From Cheiracanthium punctorium (Eukaryota; Arthropoda; Arachnida; Araneae; Cheiracanthiidae), in NCBI GenBank assembly GCA_038373885.1, contig JAWZYV010012361.1:300519-364518 (forward strand): a DNA stretch of 64,000 nucleotides, given 5' to 3'. The translations under genes and the position numbers were made by a program. Positions 55,685 to 64,000 of this stretch are shown in pieces. The notes beneath the pieces were generated by a model. That model ran no database searches and was not told the DNA's origin. It worked only from the letters and a program-made list of their open reading frames with translations. Within the stretch, counting starts at the first letter, position 1. Every line of letters begins with the position of its first letter.

Positions 55685-57125
55685 AATCTGAAATGCTCAA
55701 ACTAAACGTTTTGTTTTACCTTCTATTGCTAACTGTGCTCGTTTCTATGCCCTTCCTAAAATTCACAAACCTTCTCTTGCCTTTCGCCCTATTGTTTCTA
55801 ACATTGATACTGCTTATAACCTTGCACGTTTCTTCTCGCATACTCTTTCACCCTTTACTGCTAGTAATACTCACACTGTTAAGAACTCTTATGATTTTGT
55901 AAACAAAGTTAAACTTCTTTCTCCTACTAATTGTAAAATGCTTTCTCTTGATGTTAAATCTTTATTTACTAACGTTCCTATCTAAGGTGCGATTGACTGT
56001 TTGGAAAAACGTTTACGCGAGTTCCATTATTCTTCTATTGAGATTAAGGAGTTTATAGCTTTAGTAAGCGTTTGTATTAAACAAACTGCTTTCATTTTTA
56101 ATGGTTCATTCTATAAACAAACCGAGGGCCTTGCTATGGGTAATTCTCTCTCACCTCTCTTATGTGATATTTATATGCATTATTTTGAAGAGAAGCTCTT
56201 CAAGGTCTTTAATTTTCCGTGCTGGGTCAGATATGTTGACGATACTTTCGTTCTAGTGGATTCCAATTGTGATATTTCTAATTTACTTTTGATTGTTAAT
56301 TCTGTTGATCCGTGTATCCAGTTTACTCTAGAAGAGGAGTGCAACAATTCTTTACCTTTTTTGGATGTTCTTGTTTCTAGGAATTCTGACGGTTTGTCTA
56401 CTTCTGTTTTCCGCAAACCCTTTTCTATCTCTTTACCTCCTCATGCCCTATCTAATCATCCTTGCCAACAAAAGCTTTCTGTTTTTTACACTTATGTATT
56501 TCGGGCTATCAAAATTTGCTCTGACTCTTCATCTCTTAATAATGAGATTAAATACTTAAAGTCCTTAGCTGTCTTTCGTGGTTTTAGCCCCTCTATTATT
56601 GATAAAGCTCTTTCTAAATTTAATAGGCCTAATACTTCTACTACTTCTATTAATTTTCATAGTGAATTAATCGTACTACCATTCTTTTCACCTTTATGCT
56701 GCAAAATTTCTAAACATCTCAAAAATTTTGGTTCCAAAGTCATTTTTAAACCTGTTAATAAATTTAAATTTTCTTCCCTTAAAGATCCTATTCCTACTGA
56801 GAACCGTTGGGGTGTTTATTATAGTCCTTGTGGATCTTGTGATTTGGGCTACATTCGTCAGACCAGAAGAGCTCTCAAATTTAGGCTCAAAGAGCATGAG
56901 AGATATGTTTCTAAGCATGAGCTTTCCAAATCTTCCATGGCCTCCCATTGTTGGAATTCTAATCATCGGTTTCAGATTTCTAAGGCTAAGATATTGTGCA
57001 CTCCTCGATCTTTATCCCATCTTGATTTTTTGGAAGGTTTTTCCATTACCCAGTACTTGGAACGTCTTGTGAACGATGGTTCTTCCGTTCCTTTCGTTCA
57101 TTGCGCTTGGAAGCTGTTGTTGTAA
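55685..57125 (+). pseudogene. Penelope-like RT and GIY-YIG endonuclease, two or more lesions
   Basis: Begins at the HTV..TV.N-like block, then IANCARFYALPKIHKPSLAF, in which PKIHK is the Penelope-like hallmark. An in-frame TAA at 55983 follows NVPI. The frame is then open for 374 codons: EGLAMGNSLSPLLCDIYMHY, RYVDDTFVLV, SLPPHALSNHPCQQKL, and the endonuclease GVYYSPCGSCDLGYIRQT with RRALKFRLKEHER. The nuclease motif reads YIR where YIG is expected, so the Gly is lost. The stop at 57123 is at the same place as in element 1. The 5' part before 55685 is missing. Confidence 0.92.
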
Positions 57126-57570
57126 TGTTCTATTAACTTTCCCCTTTCTCTTCTGCCTTTTTCCTCCCCCCTCCTTTTTCCCCCTTCCTTTTCTATTATT
57201 TTGTTTGTCCTGTTTTTGTGCTGTCCTGTATGTTGTCTATAAAAAAAAAGTATATATATATATATATATACTAAAAAAATATATACATTAATATTATTTA
57301 ATTAATTTTTGCGTTTTTATGTTTTCTTTGTTTTATGTTCTTTTGTTTGTTCTGTTTTCTTTTCTTTTTACTTTTTGTGTGTGTTCTTTATTGTTTATTT
57401 TTATTTATTTATTTGTTTATATTTTTTTTTGTCCTTATTTTCTTTTCTTTGTATTCCTTCGCCACTCTTTTTTTCCCCTCTCCCTGGTTTTTTCCGCCTT
57501 TTTTTGTTTCCTTGTGGCAACATGCTTGATTGTTTATCTTTTTCAGTTCCCTCTGCTCTGTTTCACGGAA
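57126..57570 (+). other. Pyrimidine-rich 3' region of Penelope-like element 2
   Basis: Almost entirely T and C on the plus strand for about 430 bp, with (TA)n at 57250-57270. Element 1 has the same region (47195-47640). It is open in several frames and gives Phe/Leu-rich products, but this is compositional, not coding. Confidence 0.8.
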
Positions 57571-57578
57571 GGGTTTGT

Positions 57579-57611
57579 CTGAAGAAGACTGAACGAATTT
57601 TCGGTCGAAAC
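57579..57611 (+). ncRNA. Hammerhead-ribozyme-like core in Penelope-like element 2
   Basis: CTGAAGA, then GACTGAA, loop CGAATT, TTCGGTC and GAAAC. Stem II is 7 bp with one T-G wobble where element 1 has C-G, a change that keeps pairing. AAGGGTT upstream (about 57568) and AACCTT downstream (about 57631) could form a bulged stem I. The cleavage-site triplet is not clear. Confidence 0.5.
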
Positions 57612-57673
57612 GATCGTTACGCCTTGAAGTAACCTTTTATGTGTGTTTTTTTCACAAAGTTTTTATTTATTTT

Positions 57674-59310
57674 ATAATCATTAATGTTACTCAACTACAG
57701 TCGAACTTGAAGAATGGTTTCATGATTGAAAATTTATTTGTTATAATTTCATGTAAAAAGCGCAATCACTTTTTTGCCGAAGCAATATTATCATTGTGTT
57801 TGTTATTTCACATTCTTCATTTAATATTATCGTCTGCAATGTGCAACATTCTAATAAGACTTTTGGAGGTATGTTAATTTATAGTCAGATGAAAAGTTAG
57901 ACAGAAAAACGTGATTTTGAATGTTTGATAAAGTATGGTGAAGTCCAAAGACCTGATGTTTCCAATATTAAAAAAGGTCAAATTCATGCCTGTAATGTTG
58001 AGGATGTTAGTTTTTCTGAAATAGGACGTTATGTTGGAAGACATACATCTACTGCATCTAATTCTATACATGGAAAACATTTTATTTGGTGGGATACGGT
58101 ATCGGAAGCAACAATAGACGCTTTATAGAATGACCATCAAAATGTAAAAACCTCTAATTTATTTGCTTCAAAATTTATATTTTTTTAATACCGCTATCTT
58201 TTACTGTTTTTGCACAAAAGAAATCTAATTTACGTTTATTTTATGCAATTTTCAAAAAATTGTCACTTAATACATTTATATATGGTCCCTTAATTCAGGA
58301 AAATAACACATTTTATTTAATATAAATTAAACTACTGCACGTAAGAATTTGAAATTTTGCACAGTCATGTCGAATCACTTTTTGCATCTATTTCCATCAA
58401 AATTTGGCTAGGTTGCTATTCAATTTTTTTAAAATATTAATTTAATAATTCATAATTCATATTAATATTTTATTAAAAATTATAATAATAGCAAATTATG
58501 TTTGGGTCGTTTAGTTCTAATAGTACGAATAAAAATTAGCTTCTTATTATCAATGTTATATGAGATATGAATTAAAATATAAAAAAATATTTTGACATAG
58601 GGGGAGGGGGATTTTGAGTGCTCATACCTCACTCATTTTCAGTTCAAATTTATTGAAAATTGGTATCCGGGGTTAAAATGAGCTTATTTTTGAAATATGA
58701 AGTGAAATCTAGGGGTTGCTGTTGGAAAAAAAAGGTTGATGAGAATTTTAATATGGAGACAGCCCCTTATGCAATTTTTATGTATAGCAAATTAATTTGA
58801 ACGTCAATCGTAAACGATTGGTATATGTATCTTTGCTGTACGACGAACGACGGCTGAATAAAGTGGACCTCTTTTTTCCGCAGCTGTACATATATAAATT
58901 GAGAAGAAATGGTAACATTGGTGATGAAAAAATGATGTCTAAAATGTTTATTTTTTATTTTGAAAGAAATTTCAAAACAACTAGAAAAGGCAACCTTGAG
59001 GTATTTGTACTAATTTAACAGAACGTGAAAGAAATTTGTAGTTAATTGCATGTTTTAGATCATTGAAAACATTCTGAGACAAAATACATAAGGATGAGCA
59101 TGGGAATATTATTATTATTATTTTTTCCAATGGCAAGATAGGAAGACAAATACAGCAAAGGTATGTAAAAAAAACACGAACAAAAAACTCAGCTGTATCA
59201 AATTGTCTATGTATCCAAACGGTCCCTGGCCTCCCAGTAGCGGTCTGCAAGTGAGGACTTAGACAAGGCTTGGCAAAAGGGGAGGTGGTCAGCATCCATG
59301 TCCTGGCTGG
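57674..59310. other. No confident gene; AT-rich spacer
   Basis: A frame at about 57925-58080 reads SNIKKGQIHACNVEDVSFSE followed by IGRYVGRH, loosely like the N-terminal helix-turn-helix of Tc3-type transposases, but no other part of a transposase was found. The rest has no recognisable feature. Confidence 0.35.
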
Positions 59311-59316
59311 TCCAGG

Positions 59317-60655
59317 TCACAGAGGACTTGAAACAATATTATTATTGTGTAATTGATTTGGAATAATTGAAAGTTTATATGCATTATCCGAGACACTAGC
59401 AATAATTTGGAATTTATCCGACAAAAGGTAATCAGTTTGAAATCCAGAATTATTACACATTTTTATTGGTTGCGAGGTTTGAATTTGCGTTGATCTTTGT
59501 GAAGAAAAAGTGTCTGGTCTGGGGAAAGACATAGAAGTAACGCGAGCATCAGTAGCAAGAGTTCTCATAGGTGGGAGCTTTGACACTGCAGGCTGGGCTA
59601 AAGTCATTTAAGCATCTCGAGTACCAGCACCAGGAGTTCTAATTAAAAGTTTAAATGGTTATTGTTAGGTAAAAAAGAAATGGCATTCGTATTAGGATAT
59701 TGTGATGGAAAATTTTGTTGAGAGGCATTAGGAATGTTTTGGGAAAATGGATTAGGTTGGCTTATAGATTGAATTGGAATAAAAGGATTTTTCATTTTTA
59801 AACATTGGTGGACATTATCCCCTCTTTGAAGCAGAACTGGCAGATTACAGAATATTTCTTAAAATTAGTTGTCTTTGGAAAATTGTTGTTTGAATTCGTG
59901 AAAGTTCTATTACTAAATCTGGACTTATATTGGTTGCTTCTGTACTGGTTTCGAAATTGTCTATTGTGTGATTTATTACGTTGGTATTTAGAATTACTGT
60001 GTTTACTAGTATGGAATTTATGTTTTTTAGCGTCTTCAAGTTTGGTGATTTGTTTGGTGATAGTAGGTTTACTTCTTTAGTTAATGACATAATTTGGGAG
60101 GTCTGAGCTCGAGGTGGGGGATTTGCGGAATTAATTTGCTGCATTCATGAGCACGGGACACAGCCTTATCATATTTAACCACTTTTTCAATTTGTAAGAT
60201 TTTGCGACTATCACGAGGAATTGCAATACGAAAATAATTAGATTTTATTGTACCCAACGCTTTTTTATCAGAGATGTTATTATATACGTTCTTGGTGATT
60301 AGATCTTAGCGGTGGGCTAAGTTGAGGATCGACTCATTAGGGAGTAAATTTACACTATGTAATTGACTTATGTTTGGTTGTGTATTATTAGTTCCCCAAA
60401 AAATCTGAAATCGTAAATGGATGTCATCAATAGTTTTTGCCTCAGCAAGAAAAGGAGATTCTGCATAATATTGCAGAGCTGAACCAGAGAATTTAATATT
60501 TAAGAATAATTTTGTTTGTGCATCATCCAAACAGTTTAATTTTTGTATGTCCTTAACCTAAAAAAAAAGAAATCTAATAAATTATGTTCTCTTCGAGAAT
60601 GTTTAAAATGGCTGCTTTAGTCATAACCTTAGAATTTGCCATTTTATTCTTATTC
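59317..60655 (-). pseudogene. Retroelement gag relic
   Basis: Minus-strand pieces. MANSKVMTKAAILNILEE near 60640 is a plausible start. LFLNIKFSGSALQYYAESPF and IHLRFQIFWGTNNTQ (60306-60530) are typical of gypsy-type capsid, where a 'L.G.A..Y...P' block precedes the length-measuring helix. DKKALGTIKSNYFRIAIP is at about 60240. Farther left come Asn/Pro/Gln-rich pieces (59845-60144 and 59317-59607) without a zinc knuckle that I can support. Many stops and frame changes. Confidence 0.6.
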
Positions 60656-60659
60656 TTTG

Positions 60660-61380
60660 AACTCATTTGAAATTATATACATACCAAACATGACAAAAGC
60701 ATATATAATTTCTACTTGTTAATTCTAAATCCAAATACTCAAAACATTTTCGAATCTGCTTAATTTGTTAAGCTTACTCAAGAGTACACAAGAAAACCAA
60801 AAAAAAAATGTGAACAACCTATTTGAATGTATGCAAAAAAATATAAAATGATCAACGTTAAAATATTGTTTAGAAAAACGGTCACTGTTTATGAAATATT
60901 ATTTTATAGTCAAAAAATCAACCATAAAACCCTGTCAATGTAAAAAAATATATGCCAAATAATGCATAAAATGTAATACTATATCTATTCATATAAACAC
61001 TTGTAAAATAAAAAAATCATGTATTAGCACAACAACAATGAAAAAAACGTTGGGGTCCCAAAACACTAAAGTACAAACTGAAAAAAGGGAGTGCAGATGG
61101 GCAGAAAAAGACTGCATATGAAAGGAGAGGTGCCAATTACTATTATTATTATTATAACTATACGGTTGAGCAGAAAATACGTGAGAAAATAAACTGACGC
61201 GTGTTCTTTTGCTAAGAGACATTGGAAATGGAAAAAAAATAAATTCTGATTTTGACGTATAAACATTAAAATTATTCAAGTCATTAAAATATTTCGAACA
61301 TAAAAAATATATCTGATGCGAAAAAAGAGCAAAAAGGACTTGCGCCGGACCACTTCAGCACTGATGTTCGCACAAACCTG
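60660..61380. other. No gene seen; AT-rich spacer
   Basis: Contains a short (ATT)n at 61139-61155 and chance open frames rich in Phe and Ser. Nothing recognisable. Confidence 0.5.
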
Positions 61381-61399
61381 AATGCCATCTTTTCGGCAA

Positions 61400-61480
61400 G
61401 ATGATTTGGGCGTGGTGGACCAGTCCCTTGGCCACCCCGATCTACCGAATTATCCAGGCTCAATCACCTTCTGGGTTTTC
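61400..61480 (+). pseudogene. Small DDE transposase fragment (DUF4817-associated type)
   Basis: The plus strand reads GRGGPVPWPPRSTELS..., then a hydrophobic stretch beginning FWVF in another frame. It corresponds to the GRGGPV.WPPRSPDL..(L/M)DFFLWG block around the last catalytic Asp in Tc1/mariner-type transposases of the DUF4817 group. Only about 25 codons remain. Confidence 0.55.
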
Positions 61481-61966
61481 GTGCTCGTAGCGGCCGTGCT
61501 AATAGCGTCCACCTCATTAAGGATGCTCGTAGCGTCCATCTTCCCCGCCACCTGTTTTCACCCCAGAAATAATTGAAAAGACAAAATAAAATGACGAATA
61601 TGACTAAGTATAGACCTTCTTTAGTAGCGGCCATTTTAGTCCACAAAATTGATTGCTACGGGTTGAGAAAAGCTCCTACAATAAAGCAGCCGTTTTTGAG
61701 GACATTTCAATATTTTTTAAGGCGAGTAATTATTACATTATTATATTTAATTATTTCACAGATATTTTCTTTGCAACCTTAAAAATCAAGACAATAAATT
61801 AAATATTACGACGAAGATGTTCAAAGGTTAAAATAAATACTAATTTTAGAAAACAATAATATGTGAAAGAAAAACCCTTCTTTAGCAAGAAAATTGAGCG
61901 ACTTTTTAGAAAAAATTTATTTACTGCAAATGCGAATTAACCACATTCTCTTTCTGTCAGCACATT

Positions 61967-62263
61967 TATTTATTTATTTGCCAGGAGAGGACAGCTCGCG
62001 TCACTGAATGTGTCACTTAGAGCTACATATGCGTGCTTCCCGCAATTTCCCGCCATAATTTGGAACCTCATCAGAAGGTGGTGGACTTCTGAATATTGGC
62101 ACCCCTCGGAAACTGCTAGCGACCGCCGAGAGGACTTTTGGAACCACGGATTTAACGTGCACGTACACCGCATGTACACGGCTGTCTTTAGTGGTACGCA
62201 GGTATCGAACCCTCAACCTTCCGGTTACGAGTCGAACGCCTTAACCACTGGGCTACTACGGAA
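61967..62263 (-). mobile_element. tRNA-derived SINE (family 3) with perfect 13-bp target duplication
   Basis: CTGTCAGCACATT occurs on both sides (61954-61966 and 62264-62276). On the minus strand the head is CCGTAGTAGCCCAGTGGTTA followed by B box GGTTCGATACC, very close to a tRNA. The tail is (AAAT)n at 61967-61979. The sharp duplication and tRNA-like head suggest a fairly recent insertion. Confidence 0.92.
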
Positions 62264-62351
62264 CTGTCAGCACATTAAATTTCTTGTTACATTCGCTTAT
62301 CTTAATTTCTGTTCTTTAGTTCAACACCAGAAACTATTCGAAATTAAATGT

Positions 62352-62530
62352 GGTGGTACGGCTAATTATCTAGACCGAGGTACAGGGGGGGGGAATTGCC
62401 TTCCTTGGGGGACTTTCTAACGGATCCTAACCCGTATTTACGCGAAGATTCGGGGAAAACTCCGAACGGTTAGGTTGGCGGACGCGACTTGGTTTTGAAC
62501 CAGGCTCCTGCCGTCTTTCATTTGAGAGCG
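62352..62530 (-). repeat. Truncated SINE of family 1
   Basis: Shares GATCCTAACCCGTATTTACG and CTCCGAACGGTTAGGT.GGCG with 3399-3633, and keeps the B-box-like part (GGTTTTGAACCAGG, read on plus). The A-box end is missing to the right of about 62530. Confidence 0.75.
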
Positions 62531-63775
62531 CAAACTGTTGTGTTGCTTTGCGGAGTCCTCTCTTCATAGTTTTATTAATTACTTATTTAATTACTTCAGA
62601 TCTTAATTACTTCTTTTTGTTATGTAAGTTTAATTTTGCAATAGCTTGTTAATTTAAATACCTTAATGTTAAAGTTTCTATACTCCCCCGCTGTTTACAC
62701 ATAATTTAGTGTTTCATTTTTATTTATTGGTAATCGGGATTAATAGCTAGTGTTTGGTATCACTTTTGTGCGAAGGAGATGAGGAGACGACTCCTAATAT
62801 CAAATTTTGGTTTTGGGGCTGTTTTCGCGCCTTAATATTAAATCCTTTGTCTTGGGGCGTTGTTTCTTGTTGCTGGGGGGTCCGCCGGATCCCCTACCTT
62901 CGTCATCACCGAAGATGAGGCTGGGGCGGGGAATTATGTCCCGCATCAAAATTTATTGCGTAGTTGGCCACTCAGCGACGGATTTCGTCCGCTGGGGTAT
63001 TTTTATTACCCCCTCTGTGGTATCCTTCGCGCGGGGAGAAAGTGTGAAAGGAGGCTTCGAGAACAAGCTTTTGACGGAGAAAGACGACGAAAAAACTTTG
63101 ATGCCAGCAAGAAAAATGAGAGTAAACTGAAGAGAGTTCTGCGAAGATGAGATGAAATGGTCGTTGAAATTGAAATGAGCCGATCATCTGTGAGCCCCAT
63201 TTGTGCTCGTCTGGGTACTTCTACGATTCCAGATACCTTCTCTGTAAGTTTCTGGAGGGCCAGTTAAGATCGCGACCATAGTGCGAATCCAAACGGGTCA
63301 TCCCTGGGTTATGTGAAAATCGAGCGAGCTCCTGCGATCCAGCCTCAGCCTGCAGGCATTTTTAGGATGCGACTCTCCCTCCACGACCTCTCACAGCAGC
63401 AGTATCTTTGTGTTGTCAACCATTACAGTGGGCCCTCTTGTGAGTAATAACTTTTGTTTAAGTCCTCGTATTCTCCCCTATTTTATACAATAATGTGTAC
63501 ATTGACTTGATCTCTACCAGATTCTGTCGGAATCCGCGGAAGTAATTGTTTATTTTATTTTTCTATAAGTATGTCAGATGTTCATTTAATAAATTGTTTA
63601 CTTTCAATGCTATTTAGAGTAAATTCTTTTGGAAATGGAGATAAAATATGGGTTGTTTACAATTTCTTTTTAACTGACCAAAGGAACCTGGCTTATCCTG
63701 TCTAAGAACTTAAAAAGGGAAAGGGCTTACACAACACAAACTGACTCAGAGTTAATGAGTTCACAACAATAATTG
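62531..63775 (+). repeat. Possible LTR followed by a primer-binding-like site
   Basis: At 63772 the sequence ATTGGTGACGCTTGAGACC begins with TGGTGACGC after ACAACAATA. This is the kind of LTR-end plus TGGTGAC primer site seen in many gypsy-type elements. The upstream kilobase has a mixed GC-rich part (62860-63440) and an AATAAA at 63587, which fits an LTR. The left border is unproven (TGTTGTGTTGC near 62537 is one candidate). Two short open frames at 62807-63150 have no recognisable domain. Confidence 0.3.
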
Positions 63776-64000
63776 GTGACGCTTGAGACCAGGATTCCTA
63801 TGTTAATTTTCCTTCTTACTGTTCTTGTTCGCGGTAATATGAGATATTTTAGTTCGGAATTTGACAGGATCATGAGTATGACTATTGTGAGTGTAGGAGG
63901 TTCAAAGAGACGATTGATTTATGTTTGAATTTTAGGTGTTACGTAAAGAGCTTCGTAGATGTTTCTTGGACTAGTAGTTGTCTTTAAAGAGTCTAATTTT
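63776..64000. other. Window end; possible leader of a retroelement
   Basis: No coding domain is seen before the window ends. If the LTR call is right, gag should start beyond 64000. Confidence 0.25.

Larger units (their letters stand above)
55650..57673 (+). mobile_element. Penelope-like element 2 (plus strand)
   Basis: 5'-truncated within RT (begins TGAAATTAAACACACTGTGA) and complete at the 3' side. It shares with element 1 the pyrimidine-rich 3' region, (TA)n, the hammerhead-like motif and the terminal CACAAAGTTT.TATTTATTTTAT. It faces element 1 head to head. Confidence 0.9.

Noticed and set aside
57925..58128. Tc3-like helix-turn-helix frame
   Set aside because: Similarity is loose and no catalytic part or inverted ends are present, so not called as a gene.
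62180..62263. tRNA gene on the minus strand
   Set aside because: A and B boxes are present, but the sequence lies in a SINE with target duplication and an (AAAT)n tail, so it is a retroposon head, not a tRNA gene.
62807..63150. Two overlapping plus-strand frames of about 100 codons
   Set aside because: No domain, lies in a possible LTR; insufficient support for a gene.
1..64000. CRISPR arrays, bacterial operons, ribosome binding sites, rRNA genes
   Set aside because: No array with regular repeat and spacer lengths and no rRNA landmarks; the sequence is eukaryotic intergenic DNA.

Overview
The window is eukaryotic nuclear DNA. It is AT-rich and intergenic, full of microsatellites and mobile-element debris, with no bacterial-style operons and no convincing host gene. 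The element mix suggests an arthropod, most likely an arachnid such as a spider. It includes cecropia-like mariner, mariners with a DUF4817-type N-terminus, Penelope-like elements with a GIY-YIG nuclease, Helentron remnants with both helicase and endonuclease pieces, Ty3/gypsy, Ty1/copia, hAT, piggyBac-like and tRNA-derived SINEs. The species cannot be read from sequence alone.

Layout. 1-2.85 kb: decayed Ty3/gypsy gag-pol (minus) split by a 781-bp Tc1/mariner derivative. 2.85-6.6 kb: copy A of a long uncharacterised repeat, carrying two hAT-like insertions (one holding a SINE) and 1.7 kb of extra sequence. 7.8-8.6 kb: dispersed repeats and an 89-bp tandem array. 8.58-9.87 kb: a near-complete mariner. 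9.88-19.95 kb (minus): a Ty3/gypsy-type element in the order LTR, gag, protease, RT/RNase H, integrase, then a long env-like gene. That gene encodes a Gn/Gc-type glycoprotein resembling phenuivirus class II fusion proteins. 20.7-22 kb: hAT (ZMYM1-like) transposase pseudogene. 22.25-28.46 kb: a copia element with matching 5-bp target duplications, its 5' LTR split by an ORF1-only LINE; it sits in or beside a Penelope-like element. 29.7-32.1 kb: copy B of the long repeat, with a TTAA-flanked piggyBac-like insertion. 32.5-36.5 kb: a 4-kb transposon with 29-bp inverted ends, a perfect 8-bp target duplication and a THAP-domain remnant, which looks like a P-element relative. 37-44 kb: a hAT-like element, Helentron helicase scraps and a pogo/Tigger-like MITE. 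47-57.7 kb: two Penelope-like copies facing head to head, the left one split by a 6.6-kb hAT-like insertion. 59-64 kb: a gypsy gag relic, SINEs and possibly one LTR end.

The most useful evidence is comparative and internal. Paired repeat copies act as empty sites for each other, so insertions and target duplications can be defined to the base without outside data. The points most worth following are the glycoprotein-bearing gypsy element, the P-like THAP transposon, the hammerhead-like motifs in the Penelope 3' regions, and the nested insertions that give relative ages.
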